Program-made: the position numbers and the translations under genes
NCBI GenBank assembly: GCA_025454515.1
Contig: JALOOH010000006.1
Location: 1-39,523 of the forward strand
Direction: 5' to 3'
Length of the DNA: 39,523 nt
Source: Chloroflexota bacterium
GTDB taxonomy: Bacteria > Chloroflexota > Limnocylindria > Limnocylindrales > CSP1-4
Shown: positions 29,301 through 36,941 of the stretch, piece by piece
Layout: every line of letters starts with the position of its first letter
Numbering within the stretch: the first letter of the stretch is position 1
The notes under the pieces: model-generated
The model's database searches: none
What the model was told of the DNA's origin: nothing
What the model saw: only the letters and a program-made list of their open reading frames with translations

Positions 29301-29906
29301 ATGCCGGGATCCGGCCAGGCGGACCCGCCCTCCGTCCGGGAGGGCGACTTCCTCCGCGAGGTCATCGCGGCCACGGCGGGCGACTCGCGTCTGGGGTGCT
29401 GCATCCAGTGCGGCACCTGCGGGGGCTCGTGCCCGTCGGCGGCGGACATGGACCACACCCCGCGGATGCTCTTCGCGATGATCCGGGCGGGCCTCCGCGG
29501 CGAGGTCCTCCGCAGCACGACGCCGTGGATGTGCGTGTCCTGCTACTTCTGCGCGGTCCGTTGCCCGCAGGAGGTCCACATCCCGGACGTCATGTACGCG
29601 GTGAAGGCCATCGCGACCCGCGAAGGCGTCATGCCCGACTCCACCGCTCCCGACTTCAGCCGGACGTTCGTGTCGAACATCCACCGGTACGGCCGCAGCT
29701 ACGAGGTCGGGCTCGCGGCGAAGCACTACATCCGCCACTACCCGCTGCGCCTCCCCGGCATGGCGCCGATGGGCATCGCGATGGTCACGAAGGGCCGCAT
29801 GGGATTCGCCCCCCACCGGATCCGCGGGGTCGCAGGGCTCCGCGCGATCCTCGCCCGAGCGGAGGAGCTCGAGCGCGACGGTGCGACCCGGGAGGTCCCG
29901 GCATGA
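29301..29906 (+). CDS. hdrC: Heterodisulfide reductase subunit C-like 2x[4Fe-4S] protein (alternative GTG start at 29280)
   Basis: LGCCIQCGTCGGSCPSAADMDHTPRMLFAMIRAGLRGEVLRSTTPWMCVSCYFCAVRCPQEVHIPDVMYAVK; two CxxCxxCxxxCP motifs. Confidence 0.9.
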   Translation: MPGSGQADPPSVREGDFLREVIAATAGDSRLGCCIQCGTCGGSCPSAADMDHTPRMLFAMIRAGLRGEVLRSTTPWMCVSCYFCAVRCPQEVHIPDVMYAVKAIATREGVMPDSTAPDFSRTFVSNIHRYGRSYEVGLAAKHYIRHYPLRLPGMAPMGIAMVTKGRMGFAPHRIRGVAGLRAILARAEELERDGATREVPA

Positions 29907-30919
29907 GCGCGACGTTCCTCTACTACCCCGGCTGCTCGATGGACGGCAGCGCCAGGGCGTACGCGTCCTCGCTCGAGGTCGTCTGTCGCGTCCTCGGCAT
30001 CGACCTCCACGAGATCGACGACTGGAACTGCTGCGGCGCGAGCGAGTACGTGTCGCTCTCGCAGGCGAAGGCGCACGCGCTCGTCGGGCGCAACCTCGCG
30101 CTGGCGGAGCAGCAGCGCAACGGCTCGTCGACGCTCGTCGCGCCGTGCAGCCTCTGTTACGTGAACCTCGCGAAGACCGACCACTACATGCGGAAGGACC
30201 GGGGCCTCGCCGCGTCGGTGAACGCCGCGCTCGAGGCGGGCGGGCTGGCGTACACGCCCGGCGCCGTGAAGGTGCGGCACCTCTTCGAGGTCATCGTGGA
30301 GGAGATCGGCCTCGACGCCGTCCACGCGGCCGTGACGCGGCCGCTCGCCGGCCTGACGGTCGCGCCGTACCTCGGGTGCCTCGTGACCCGCCCCGACTAC
30401 GACGGCCGCTGGGCGAGCAAGGAGCATCCGGTGGCCTTCGACCGCCTCCTCGCGTCGCTCGGGGCGGAGGTCGTGGACTTCCCGCTGCGGACCGACTGCT
30501 GCGGCGGCCACATGACGCAGATCAGCCCCGACACGGGGTTCGAGCTCATCCGGCGGCTCGTGGACGCCGCCGACCGGCTCGGCGCCGACATGCTCGTCAC
30601 GCTCTGCCCGATGTGCCAGATGAACGTGGACGCGTACCAGGGCGAGATGAACCGCCACTTCCACACGCACCACCACATGCCGATCCTCTTCTTCACGCAG
30701 CTCATGGGGCTCGCCTTCGGGGCGACGGCGAGCGAGCTGGGGTTCGGGTCGGAGGTCGTCTCCGCGCGGCACGCGCTCGGACGGATCGGGATCGAGGTCC
30801 CGGTCGCGGAGCCGCCGCCGGACGCGACGGACGGACCCCCCGTCCGCCCGAGGCGCGAGAAGAAGCCGCAGGGCCTGCCCATGCCGGTCATGCCGGACGA
30901 GACGGAGGCCGTCCGATGA
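29903..30919 (+). CDS. hdrB: Heterodisulfide reductase subunit B-like protein (two CCG domains)
   Basis: FLYYPGCSMDGSARAYASSLEVVCRVLGIDLHEIDDWNCCGASEYV...VAPCSLCY and YLGCLVTRPDY...RTDCCGGHMTQISPDTG...VTLCPMCQMNVDAYQ. Confidence 0.93.
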   Translation: MSATFLYYPGCSMDGSARAYASSLEVVCRVLGIDLHEIDDWNCCGASEYVSLSQAKAHALVGRNLALAEQQRNGSSTLVAPCSLCYVNLAKTDHYMRKDRGLAASVNAALEAGGLAYTPGAVKVRHLFEVIVEEIGLDAVHAAVTRPLAGLTVAPYLGCLVTRPDYDGRWASKEHPVAFDRLLASLGAEVVDFPLRTDCCGGHMTQISPDTGFELIRRLVDAADRLGADMLVTLCPMCQMNVDAYQGEMNRHFHTHHHMPILFFTQLMGLAFGATASELGFGSEVVSARHALGRIGIEVPVAEPPPDATDGPPVRPRREKKPQGLPMPVMPDETEAVR

Positions 30920-32991
30920 GCGCGTCGAACCTCCCGGCCCAGCCCGACGGCGCACGCGAGCGCATCGGCGTCTACGTCTGCCACTGCGGCAGCAACATCG
31001 CCGCCACCGTGGACGTGGAGGCGGTCCGCGACTGGTCCGCCGAGCACCTCGGCGACCGCGGCGTGGTGGTCGCGCGCGACTACAAGTTCATGTGCGCGAG
31101 CACCGGGCAGGAGCTCATCGAGCAGGACATCAAGGAGCTCGGGCTCACGCGCGTCGTCGTGGCGGCGTGCTCGCCGCACATGCACGAGAAGACGTTCCGG
31201 GGCGCCTGTCGGCGCGCGGGGCTCAACCCGTACCTGTGCGAGCTCGTCTCGATCCGCGAGCAGGACAGCTGGGTCCACACGGACCGGACCGCGGCCACCG
31301 CGAAGGCCGAGGCGATCGTCGCCGGCGGCGTCTATCGCGTCGCCCATTCCGAGGCGCTCGAGCCCTTCCGGGTCCCGATCGACCCCGCGACGCTCGTCGT
31401 CGGAGGCGGCATCGCCGGGATCTCCGCCGCACTGGAGATCGCCGACGCCGGGTTCCCCGTCCACCTCGTCGAGCGGGAGCCGTCGATCGGCGGTCACATG
31501 GCCCAGTTCGACAAGACATTCCCGACCCTCGACTGCGCCGCGTGCATCCTCACGCCGCGGATGGTGACGGCCGGGATGCACCAGAACATCACGCTCCACA
31601 CGTGGAGCGAGGTCACGGACGTCGCCGGCTACGTCGGCAACTTCACCGTGACGATCAAGCACCGCGCCCGCTACGTGGACACGGCGCTCTGCACCGGCTG
31701 CGGGATCTGCCAGGAGAAGTGCCCGTCCAAGGTCGTCGATACCCGGTACGAGGCCGGCCTCGGCTACCGCAAGGGCGTCTACACGCCGTTCCCCCAGGCC
31801 GTGCCCAAGTACCCGGTCATCGACGTCGAGAACTGCATCTACTTCGAGAAGGGCACGTGCGGGGCGTGCAAGAAGCTCTGCCCGACCGGTGCGATCGACT
31901 TCGACCAGAAGGACGAGGAGGTCACCGTCAAGGTCGGCAACATCATCATCGCGACCGGCTTCGAGCTCTTCGACGCCCGGCGTGTCGAGCAGTACGGCTA
32001 CGGCCGGATGCCCAACGTCTTCACGAGCCTCGAGTTCGAGCGGATGAGCAATGCGGCCGGGCCCACCGCGGGGCGCATCGTCCTCCGCGACGGCGTGACC
32101 GAGCCGAAGGCGGTCGGGATCGTCCACTGCGTCGGCAGCCGCGATCGCAACTACAACAACTACTGCTCCGCGATCTGCTGCATGCAGAGCCTGAAGTTCG
32201 CGCACCTCGTGCGGGAGCACACGGACGCGACGGTCTACGAGTTCTACATCGACATCCGGGCGCCGGGGAAGGCGTTCGACGAGTTCTACCAGCGCGTCAT
32301 GGAGGAGGGATCGGTCTTCGTGCGCGGCCGCGTCGCCGCGATCTCCGACACCGTCCGGCTCCCGGACGAGGAGGCCCACCAGGGCCGCCTCATCGTGAGC
32401 GTCGAGGACACGCTCGCAGGGGTGCAGCGGCGCATCCCGGTGGACATGGTGATCCTCTCCTCCGGCCTCGAGCCGGCGACGGACGCCCAGGAGGTCGCCC
32501 GGCGGTTCGGGATCACGTGCAGCGCGGATGGCTGGGTCATCGAACGGCACCCGAAGCTTGATCCCGTCGCCACGATGACGGAGGGCGTGTTCGCGGCCGG
32601 CTGCGCGCTCGGCCCTCGCGACATCCCCGCCAGCGTCGCGAACGGCGCGGCCGCCGCGGCCCGGGTGCTGGCGCGCATCCAGGAAGGCGAGCTGGCGCTC
32701 GAGCCCATTCGGGCGACGGTCGACCAGGAGCGCTGCTCCGGCTGCCGCATCTGCAACGACCTGTGCCCGTACAGCGCGATCGTCTACCACGGCTGGGAGC
32801 AGGTGTCGGAGGTGAACCCCGCGCTCTGCCAGGGGTGCGGCGTGTGCATCGCGGCATGCCCGGCCGGCGCGATCAGCGGCTCGGGCTTCTCCGACGTCCA
32901 GATCCTCAGCCAGATCGACGGCCTCCTCACCGCGCTGGGCGGGGCGCCGCCCGGCCCAGCGGTCGAGGAGCGGGAGGCGGTGCCGGCATGA
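30916..32991 (+). CDS. hdrA: Heterodisulfide reductase subunit A-like FAD/Fe-S protein (not fused to MvhD)
   Basis: RIGVYVCHCGSNIAATVDVEAV...VVAACSPHMHEKTFRGACRRAGLNPYLCELVSIREQDSWVH...LVVGGGIAGISAALEIADAGFPVHLVEREPSIGGHMAQFDKTFPTLDCAACILTPRMV; ferredoxin motifs CTGCGICQEKCP, CSGCRICNDLCP, CQGCGVCIAACP. Confidence 0.95.
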   Translation: MSASNLPAQPDGARERIGVYVCHCGSNIAATVDVEAVRDWSAEHLGDRGVVVARDYKFMCASTGQELIEQDIKELGLTRVVVAACSPHMHEKTFRGACRRAGLNPYLCELVSIREQDSWVHTDRTAATAKAEAIVAGGVYRVAHSEALEPFRVPIDPATLVVGGGIAGISAALEIADAGFPVHLVEREPSIGGHMAQFDKTFPTLDCAACILTPRMVTAGMHQNITLHTWSEVTDVAGYVGNFTVTIKHRARYVDTALCTGCGICQEKCPSKVVDTRYEAGLGYRKGVYTPFPQAVPKYPVIDVENCIYFEKGTCGACKKLCPTGAIDFDQKDEEVTVKVGNIIIATGFELFDARRVEQYGYGRMPNVFTSLEFERMSNAAGPTAGRIVLRDGVTEPKAVGIVHCVGSRDRNYNNYCSAICCMQSLKFAHLVREHTDATVYEFYIDIRAPGKAFDEFYQRVMEEGSVFVRGRVAAISDTVRLPDEEAHQGRLIVSVEDTLAGVQRRIPVDMVILSSGLEPATDAQEVARRFGITCSADGWVIERHPKLDPVATMTEGVFAAGCALGPRDIPASVANGAAAAARVLARIQEGELALEPIRATVDQERCSGCRICNDLCPYSAIVYHGWEQVSEVNPALCQGCGVCIAACPAGAISGSGFSDVQILSQIDGLLTALGGAPPGPAVEEREAVPA

Positions 32992-33566
32992 GCGCGACCA
33001 CGGCCCATGCGGGCGCGGCGCCCGCGGCGAAGGACGGCCGCTTCGAGCCGGTCATCCTCGCCTTCACGTGCAACTGGTGCAGCTACCGTGCGGCCGATCT
33101 TGCGGGCACGGCGCGGATGAAGTACCCGCCCAACGTCCGCCTCGTGCGGCTCATGTGCTCCGGCCGGGTGGACCCCGCCTTCGTCATGCGGGCGTTCGCC
33201 GACGCCGACGCGGTGATCCTGACCGGCTGCTGGCCGGCGGACTGTCACTACCGGATCCAGAACGTCAAGGCCCTCCGCCGTTTCATCCTGCTCCGGCGGG
33301 TCCTCGAGTCGATGGGGATCGAGCCGCAACGCTTCCAGCGCTTCTACGCGAGCGCCGCGGAGGGCCAGCAGCTCGCCGCGGAGTTCGACCGGATCGTGGA
33401 GGAGGTGCGAGCCCTCGGCCCGCTCGACTGGGCAGGCCGCCACGCCGCGTTCGTCCCGTCGGCCACGCCGCCGGGCGCGGGGGTCGGCGAGGCCCGCGCA
33501 GCCGCCGAGGCCCGCGCGGCCGCTCCGCCCCCTGCCGAACGCGAGCTCGCGGAGGTGACCGCATGA
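32988..33566 (+). CDS. mvhD: Methyl-viologen-reducing hydrogenase delta subunit-like [2Fe-2S] protein
   Basis: VILAFTCNWCSYRAADLAGTARMKYPPNVRLVRLMCSGRVDPAFVMRAFADADAVILTGCWPADCHYRIQNVKALRRFILLRRVLESMGIEPQRFQ. Confidence 0.93.
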   Translation: MSATTAHAGAAPAAKDGRFEPVILAFTCNWCSYRAADLAGTARMKYPPNVRLVRLMCSGRVDPAFVMRAFADADAVILTGCWPADCHYRIQNVKALRRFILLRRVLESMGIEPQRFQRFYASAAEGQQLAAEFDRIVEEVRALGPLDWAGRHAAFVPSATPPGAGVGEARAAAEARAAAPPPAERELAEVTA

Positions 33567-34741
33567 GCGCCAAGCCGCGCCTCGCGATGTACTGGGCCGC
33601 CGCGTGCGGCGGCTGCGACATCGCCGTCCTCAACCTCGGCGAGGCGCTCGTCGAGGTCGGGAGCCGCTTCGACGTGGTGTTCTGGCCGGCCGTGATGGAC
33701 GCGAAGTACGCGGACGTCGAGGCGATGCCGGACGCGTCGATCGACATCACGCTCTTCTGCGGCGGCATCCGCAACGACGAGAACGAGCACCTCGCGCACC
33801 TCCTGCGCGCGAAGTCGAAGATCCTCGTCGCGTTCGGGTCGTGCGCGAGCGAGGGGTGCATCCCCGGGCTCGCCAACCTCTCCACCCTCGACGAGATCCT
33901 GGACGCGTCGTACGCGAACGAGACGACCGACAACCCGGACGGCGTCCGGCCCGTGCCGGCATGGCGCGAGAACGGCGTCACGCTCCGCATCCCCACGCTC
34001 GCCCCGCTCCTGCGCACCCTCGACCAGGTCGTGCCGGTGGACTACACCGTCCCGGGCTGTCCGCCCGAGACGAAGCGCATCGAGGACGTGGTCGAGCTCG
34101 TCGGGAAGGCGCTCGACGGGACGGCCGTCCTCCCGCCCCGCGGGTCGGTCCTCGGCGCCGGGCACTCCACGGTCTGCGACGAGTGCGCCCGCGAGCGCAA
34201 CGTGAAGAAGATCGGGGCCTTCCGCCGCGTCACGGAGATCGCGACGATCGACCCGACCCTGTGCCTCCTGGAGCAGGGGATCCCCTGCAACGGCCCGGCG
34301 ACCCGCGACGGCTGCGGGGCGCTCTGCCCGGCCGCCGCCGCGCCGTGCATCGGCTGCTACGGCCCGGCCGACGGGGTCCTCGACTACGGCGCCCGCCTCA
34401 TGTCCGCCTTCGCCTCCGTGGTGGACGCGGACGAGCCCGAGCGGATCGAGGTGATCCTCGACGGGATCGCCGACCCGGTCGGCCAGTTCTACCGGTTCAG
34501 CCTGGCGTCGTCGCTCCTCCGCGGCGGGCGGGAGGCGATGGACCAGGCCCACCGGGGGCGGGCCTCCGCGCCGGTGGGCTCGCCGGCCGCGAACCATCCC
34601 GCACCCCGTCTCGGCCGGACGCCGCCCTCCGCGCCGATGCTCGACGTCCTCGGTCCGCAGGACCACGTGCCGCAGCGAGCCCCGACCGGCCCCGAGCCGC
34701 CGGCGCCGACCCTCGAGCCGGTGGGAGGACCCGCCCGATGA
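33563..34741 (+). CDS. mvhG: [NiFe] hydrogenase small subunit, MvhG/F420-non-reducing (group 3c)-like
   Basis: KPRLAMYWAAACGGCDIAVLNLGEALVEV...ILVAFGSCASEGCIPGLANL...DYTVPGCPPETKRIEDVVELV...GIPCNGPATRDGCGALCPAAAAPCIGCYGPADGV. Confidence 0.92.
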   Translation: MSAKPRLAMYWAAACGGCDIAVLNLGEALVEVGSRFDVVFWPAVMDAKYADVEAMPDASIDITLFCGGIRNDENEHLAHLLRAKSKILVAFGSCASEGCIPGLANLSTLDEILDASYANETTDNPDGVRPVPAWRENGVTLRIPTLAPLLRTLDQVVPVDYTVPGCPPETKRIEDVVELVGKALDGTAVLPPRGSVLGAGHSTVCDECARERNVKKIGAFRRVTEIATIDPTLCLLEQGIPCNGPATRDGCGALCPAAAAPCIGCYGPADGVLDYGARLMSAFASVVDADEPERIEVILDGIADPVGQFYRFSLASSLLRGGREAMDQAHRGRASAPVGSPAANHPAPRLGRTPPSAPMLDVLGPQDHVPQRAPTGPEPPAPTLEPVGGPAR

Positions 34742-36228
34742 CCGCACAGCTCACGATCGATCCCATCACCCGCCTCGAGGGTCACGGCAAGATCGAGATC
34801 TTCCTCGACGATTCGGGGGAGGTGGCTCGCACGGCGTTCCAGGTCCCGGAGCTGCGCGGCTTCGAGCGCTTCTGCGTCGGGCGGCCGGTCGAGGAGATGC
34901 CCACCCTCACCGCCCGGATCTGCGGCGTCTGCCCAGAGGCCCACCACATGGCGGCGGCGAAGGCCGCCGACGCCGTCTACGGCATGGATCCGCCGCGGAC
35001 GGCGAAGCTCCTCCGGGAGCTCCTCTACTCGGCCTTCTACGTGGCCGACCACACGACCCACTTCTACGCCCTCTCGGGCCCCGACTTCCTCGTCGGTCCC
35101 GACGCCCCGGTGGAGGACCGCAACCTCCTCGGGGTCATCCGCAAGGTCGGGATGGACGTCGGCGGGAAGGTCATCGAGGCCCGCCGCCGCGGCCACGCGA
35201 TCATCGAGACGATCGGAGGGCGGAAGGTCCACCCGTGCACGTCGGTCCCCGGCGGCATGACGAAGGGGATCACCGAGGCGGAGCGCGGCGCGATCGAGAC
35301 CTCCGGGCGCTGGATGGTGGACTTCGCCGCCTTCAGCCTGGACCTCTGGGACGCCGCGATCATGGCGAACCCCGAATACGTGGAGATGATCCGCGGCGAC
35401 GCGTACGCCCACGAGACCTACTACATGGGGATGGTGGACGAGAGCGGGAAGGTCGCCTTCTACGACGGTCGGGTCCGGGTCGTCGCGCCCGACGGAGAGA
35501 TGCTCGGCGAGTACGCGCCGGCCGAGTACGGCGAGTGGATCGCCGAGCGCGTGGAGCCCTGGACCTACCTCAAGTTCCCGTACCTGAAGAAGGTCGGCTG
35601 GAAGGGCTTCGTCGACGGCAAGGACAGCGGCGTCTACGTCGCGATGCCGCTCGCGCGCCTGAACGTCGCCGACGGGATGGCCACGCCGCGGGCGCAGGAG
35701 GCGTACGAGCGCTTCTACGCGACCCTGGCGCCGGCCGGACCGGACGGCCGCAAGCGGCTGGTCCATCAGCGCCTGGCCGCGCACTGGGCGCGGCTCGTCG
35801 AGCTCATGCAGGCGGCCGAGAAGGTCGTGGAGCTCGCGACCGACCCGGAGATCACCTCGCCCGACATCCGGGCCCTGCCGACGCAGGTGCCGTCGGAGGG
35901 CGTGGGGACGGTGGAGGCCCCGCGCGGCACCCTCACCCACCACTACCGGACCGACGAGCGGGGGATCCTCACGTCGGTGAACCTCATCGTCGGCACCACG
36001 AACAATCACGCGCCGATCGCGATGTCCATCGAGCGGGCCGCACGGAGCGTCATCCACGGCGGCGAGGTCGTGGGCCAGGGACTCCTCAACCGCGTGGAGA
36101 TGGCGTTCCGGGCGTACGACCCGTGCTTCGGGTGCGCGACGCATGCGCTCCCGGGGCAGATGCCGCTGGAGGTCGTGATCCGCGATTCCGACGGGAACGT
36201 CGTCGATGACCTCCGGCAGCACTGCTAG
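34738..36228 (+). CDS. mvhA: [NiFe] hydrogenase large subunit, MvhA (group 3c)-like
   Basis: LTIDPITRLEGHGKIEIFLD; L1 motif RICGVCPEAHHMAAAKAADAVYG; L2 motif AYDPCFGCATH followed by the C-terminal extension ALPGQMPLEVVIRDSDGNVVDDLRQHC. Confidence 0.95.
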   Translation: MTAQLTIDPITRLEGHGKIEIFLDDSGEVARTAFQVPELRGFERFCVGRPVEEMPTLTARICGVCPEAHHMAAAKAADAVYGMDPPRTAKLLRELLYSAFYVADHTTHFYALSGPDFLVGPDAPVEDRNLLGVIRKVGMDVGGKVIEARRRGHAIIETIGGRKVHPCTSVPGGMTKGITEAERGAIETSGRWMVDFAAFSLDLWDAAIMANPEYVEMIRGDAYAHETYYMGMVDESGKVAFYDGRVRVVAPDGEMLGEYAPAEYGEWIAERVEPWTYLKFPYLKKVGWKGFVDGKDSGVYVAMPLARLNVADGMATPRAQEAYERFYATLAPAGPDGRKRLVHQRLAAHWARLVELMQAAEKVVELATDPEITSPDIRALPTQVPSEGVGTVEAPRGTLTHHYRTDERGILTSVNLIVGTTNNHAPIAMSIERAARSVIHGGEVVGQGLLNRVEMAFRAYDPCFGCATHALPGQMPLEVVIRDSDGNVVDDLRQHC

Positions 36229-36766
36229 GAACGGCTCGGTCGGGGCCGACGCTCCTCGGCGACGCCCCGACCGAAGGCCGGTCCTCGTCCTCGGCCTGGG
36301 GAATCCGCTCCTCGGCGACGACGCCGTCGGGTGGCGGGTCGTGGAGGAGCTGGAGCGGCAGCTCGCGTCGCCCGGCGCGCCGCCGGAGGCCGACGGCACG
36401 GCGGTCGAGACCGACATGCTCGCCGTCGGTGGGATCGGCCTCATGGAGCGCCTCGCGGGCGCCCCGCGGGCGATCCTCGTGGACGCCATCGAGACGGGCG
36501 ACGACCCGCCGGGGACCGTCGGCTGCCGCCGGCTGTCGGAGATCCCGATCCGTGCCGCGACGCACCTCGACGGCACCCACGACATGCCGCTGCCGGTCGC
36601 GCTCGCCGCCGGGCGCGCGCTCGGCGCGGAGATCCCCGCGGAGATCCTCGTCGTCTCCATCGAGGCGCGCCGCACGGACGTCTTCTCCACCGATCTCACG
36701 CCCGATGTGGCCGCGGCGGTCCCGCGCGCCGTGCAGGCCATCCTGACCGCCATCGCGGCCGGATGA
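36206..36766 (+). CDS. [NiFe] hydrogenase maturation protease (HyaD/HycI/FrxA type)
   Basis: VLVLGLGNPLLGDDAVGWRVVEELE...DMLAVGGIGLMERLAGAPRAILVDAIETGDDPPGTVGCRRL...HDMPLPVALAAG; start overlaps the mvhA 3' end by 23 bp. Confidence 0.92.
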   Translation: MTSGSTARNGSVGADAPRRRPDRRPVLVLGLGNPLLGDDAVGWRVVEELERQLASPGAPPEADGTAVETDMLAVGGIGLMERLAGAPRAILVDAIETGDDPPGTVGCRRLSEIPIRAATHLDGTHDMPLPVALAAGRALGAEIPAEILVVSIEARRTDVFSTDLTPDVAAAVPRAVQAILTAIAAG

Positions 36767-36778
36767 CCCCCCACGCGG

Positions 36779-36813
36779 GGGCCGGTCGGGGCTTCCGCGC
36801 GGGCCGGTCGGGG
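36779..36813. promoter_or_regulatory. Pair of 13-bp direct repeats GGGCCGGTCGGGG (offset 22 bp) upstream of a TACGCT -10-like box (36839-36844)
   Basis: 36779-36791 and 36801-36813 identical; positioned in the promoter region of the dehydrogenase gene. Confidence 0.5.
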
Positions 36814-36941
36814 TCTGGTCGCGTTCCGGACGCTGGGGTACGCTCGTCGCAACGGCGCGTCCCGCGGGCCGCTCGTCGCGCTCGCTCCCGCGTCACGTCA
36901 CAGGCGTGCGAACCGATCGCCCCCACCCCCAGGAGGTGCCC

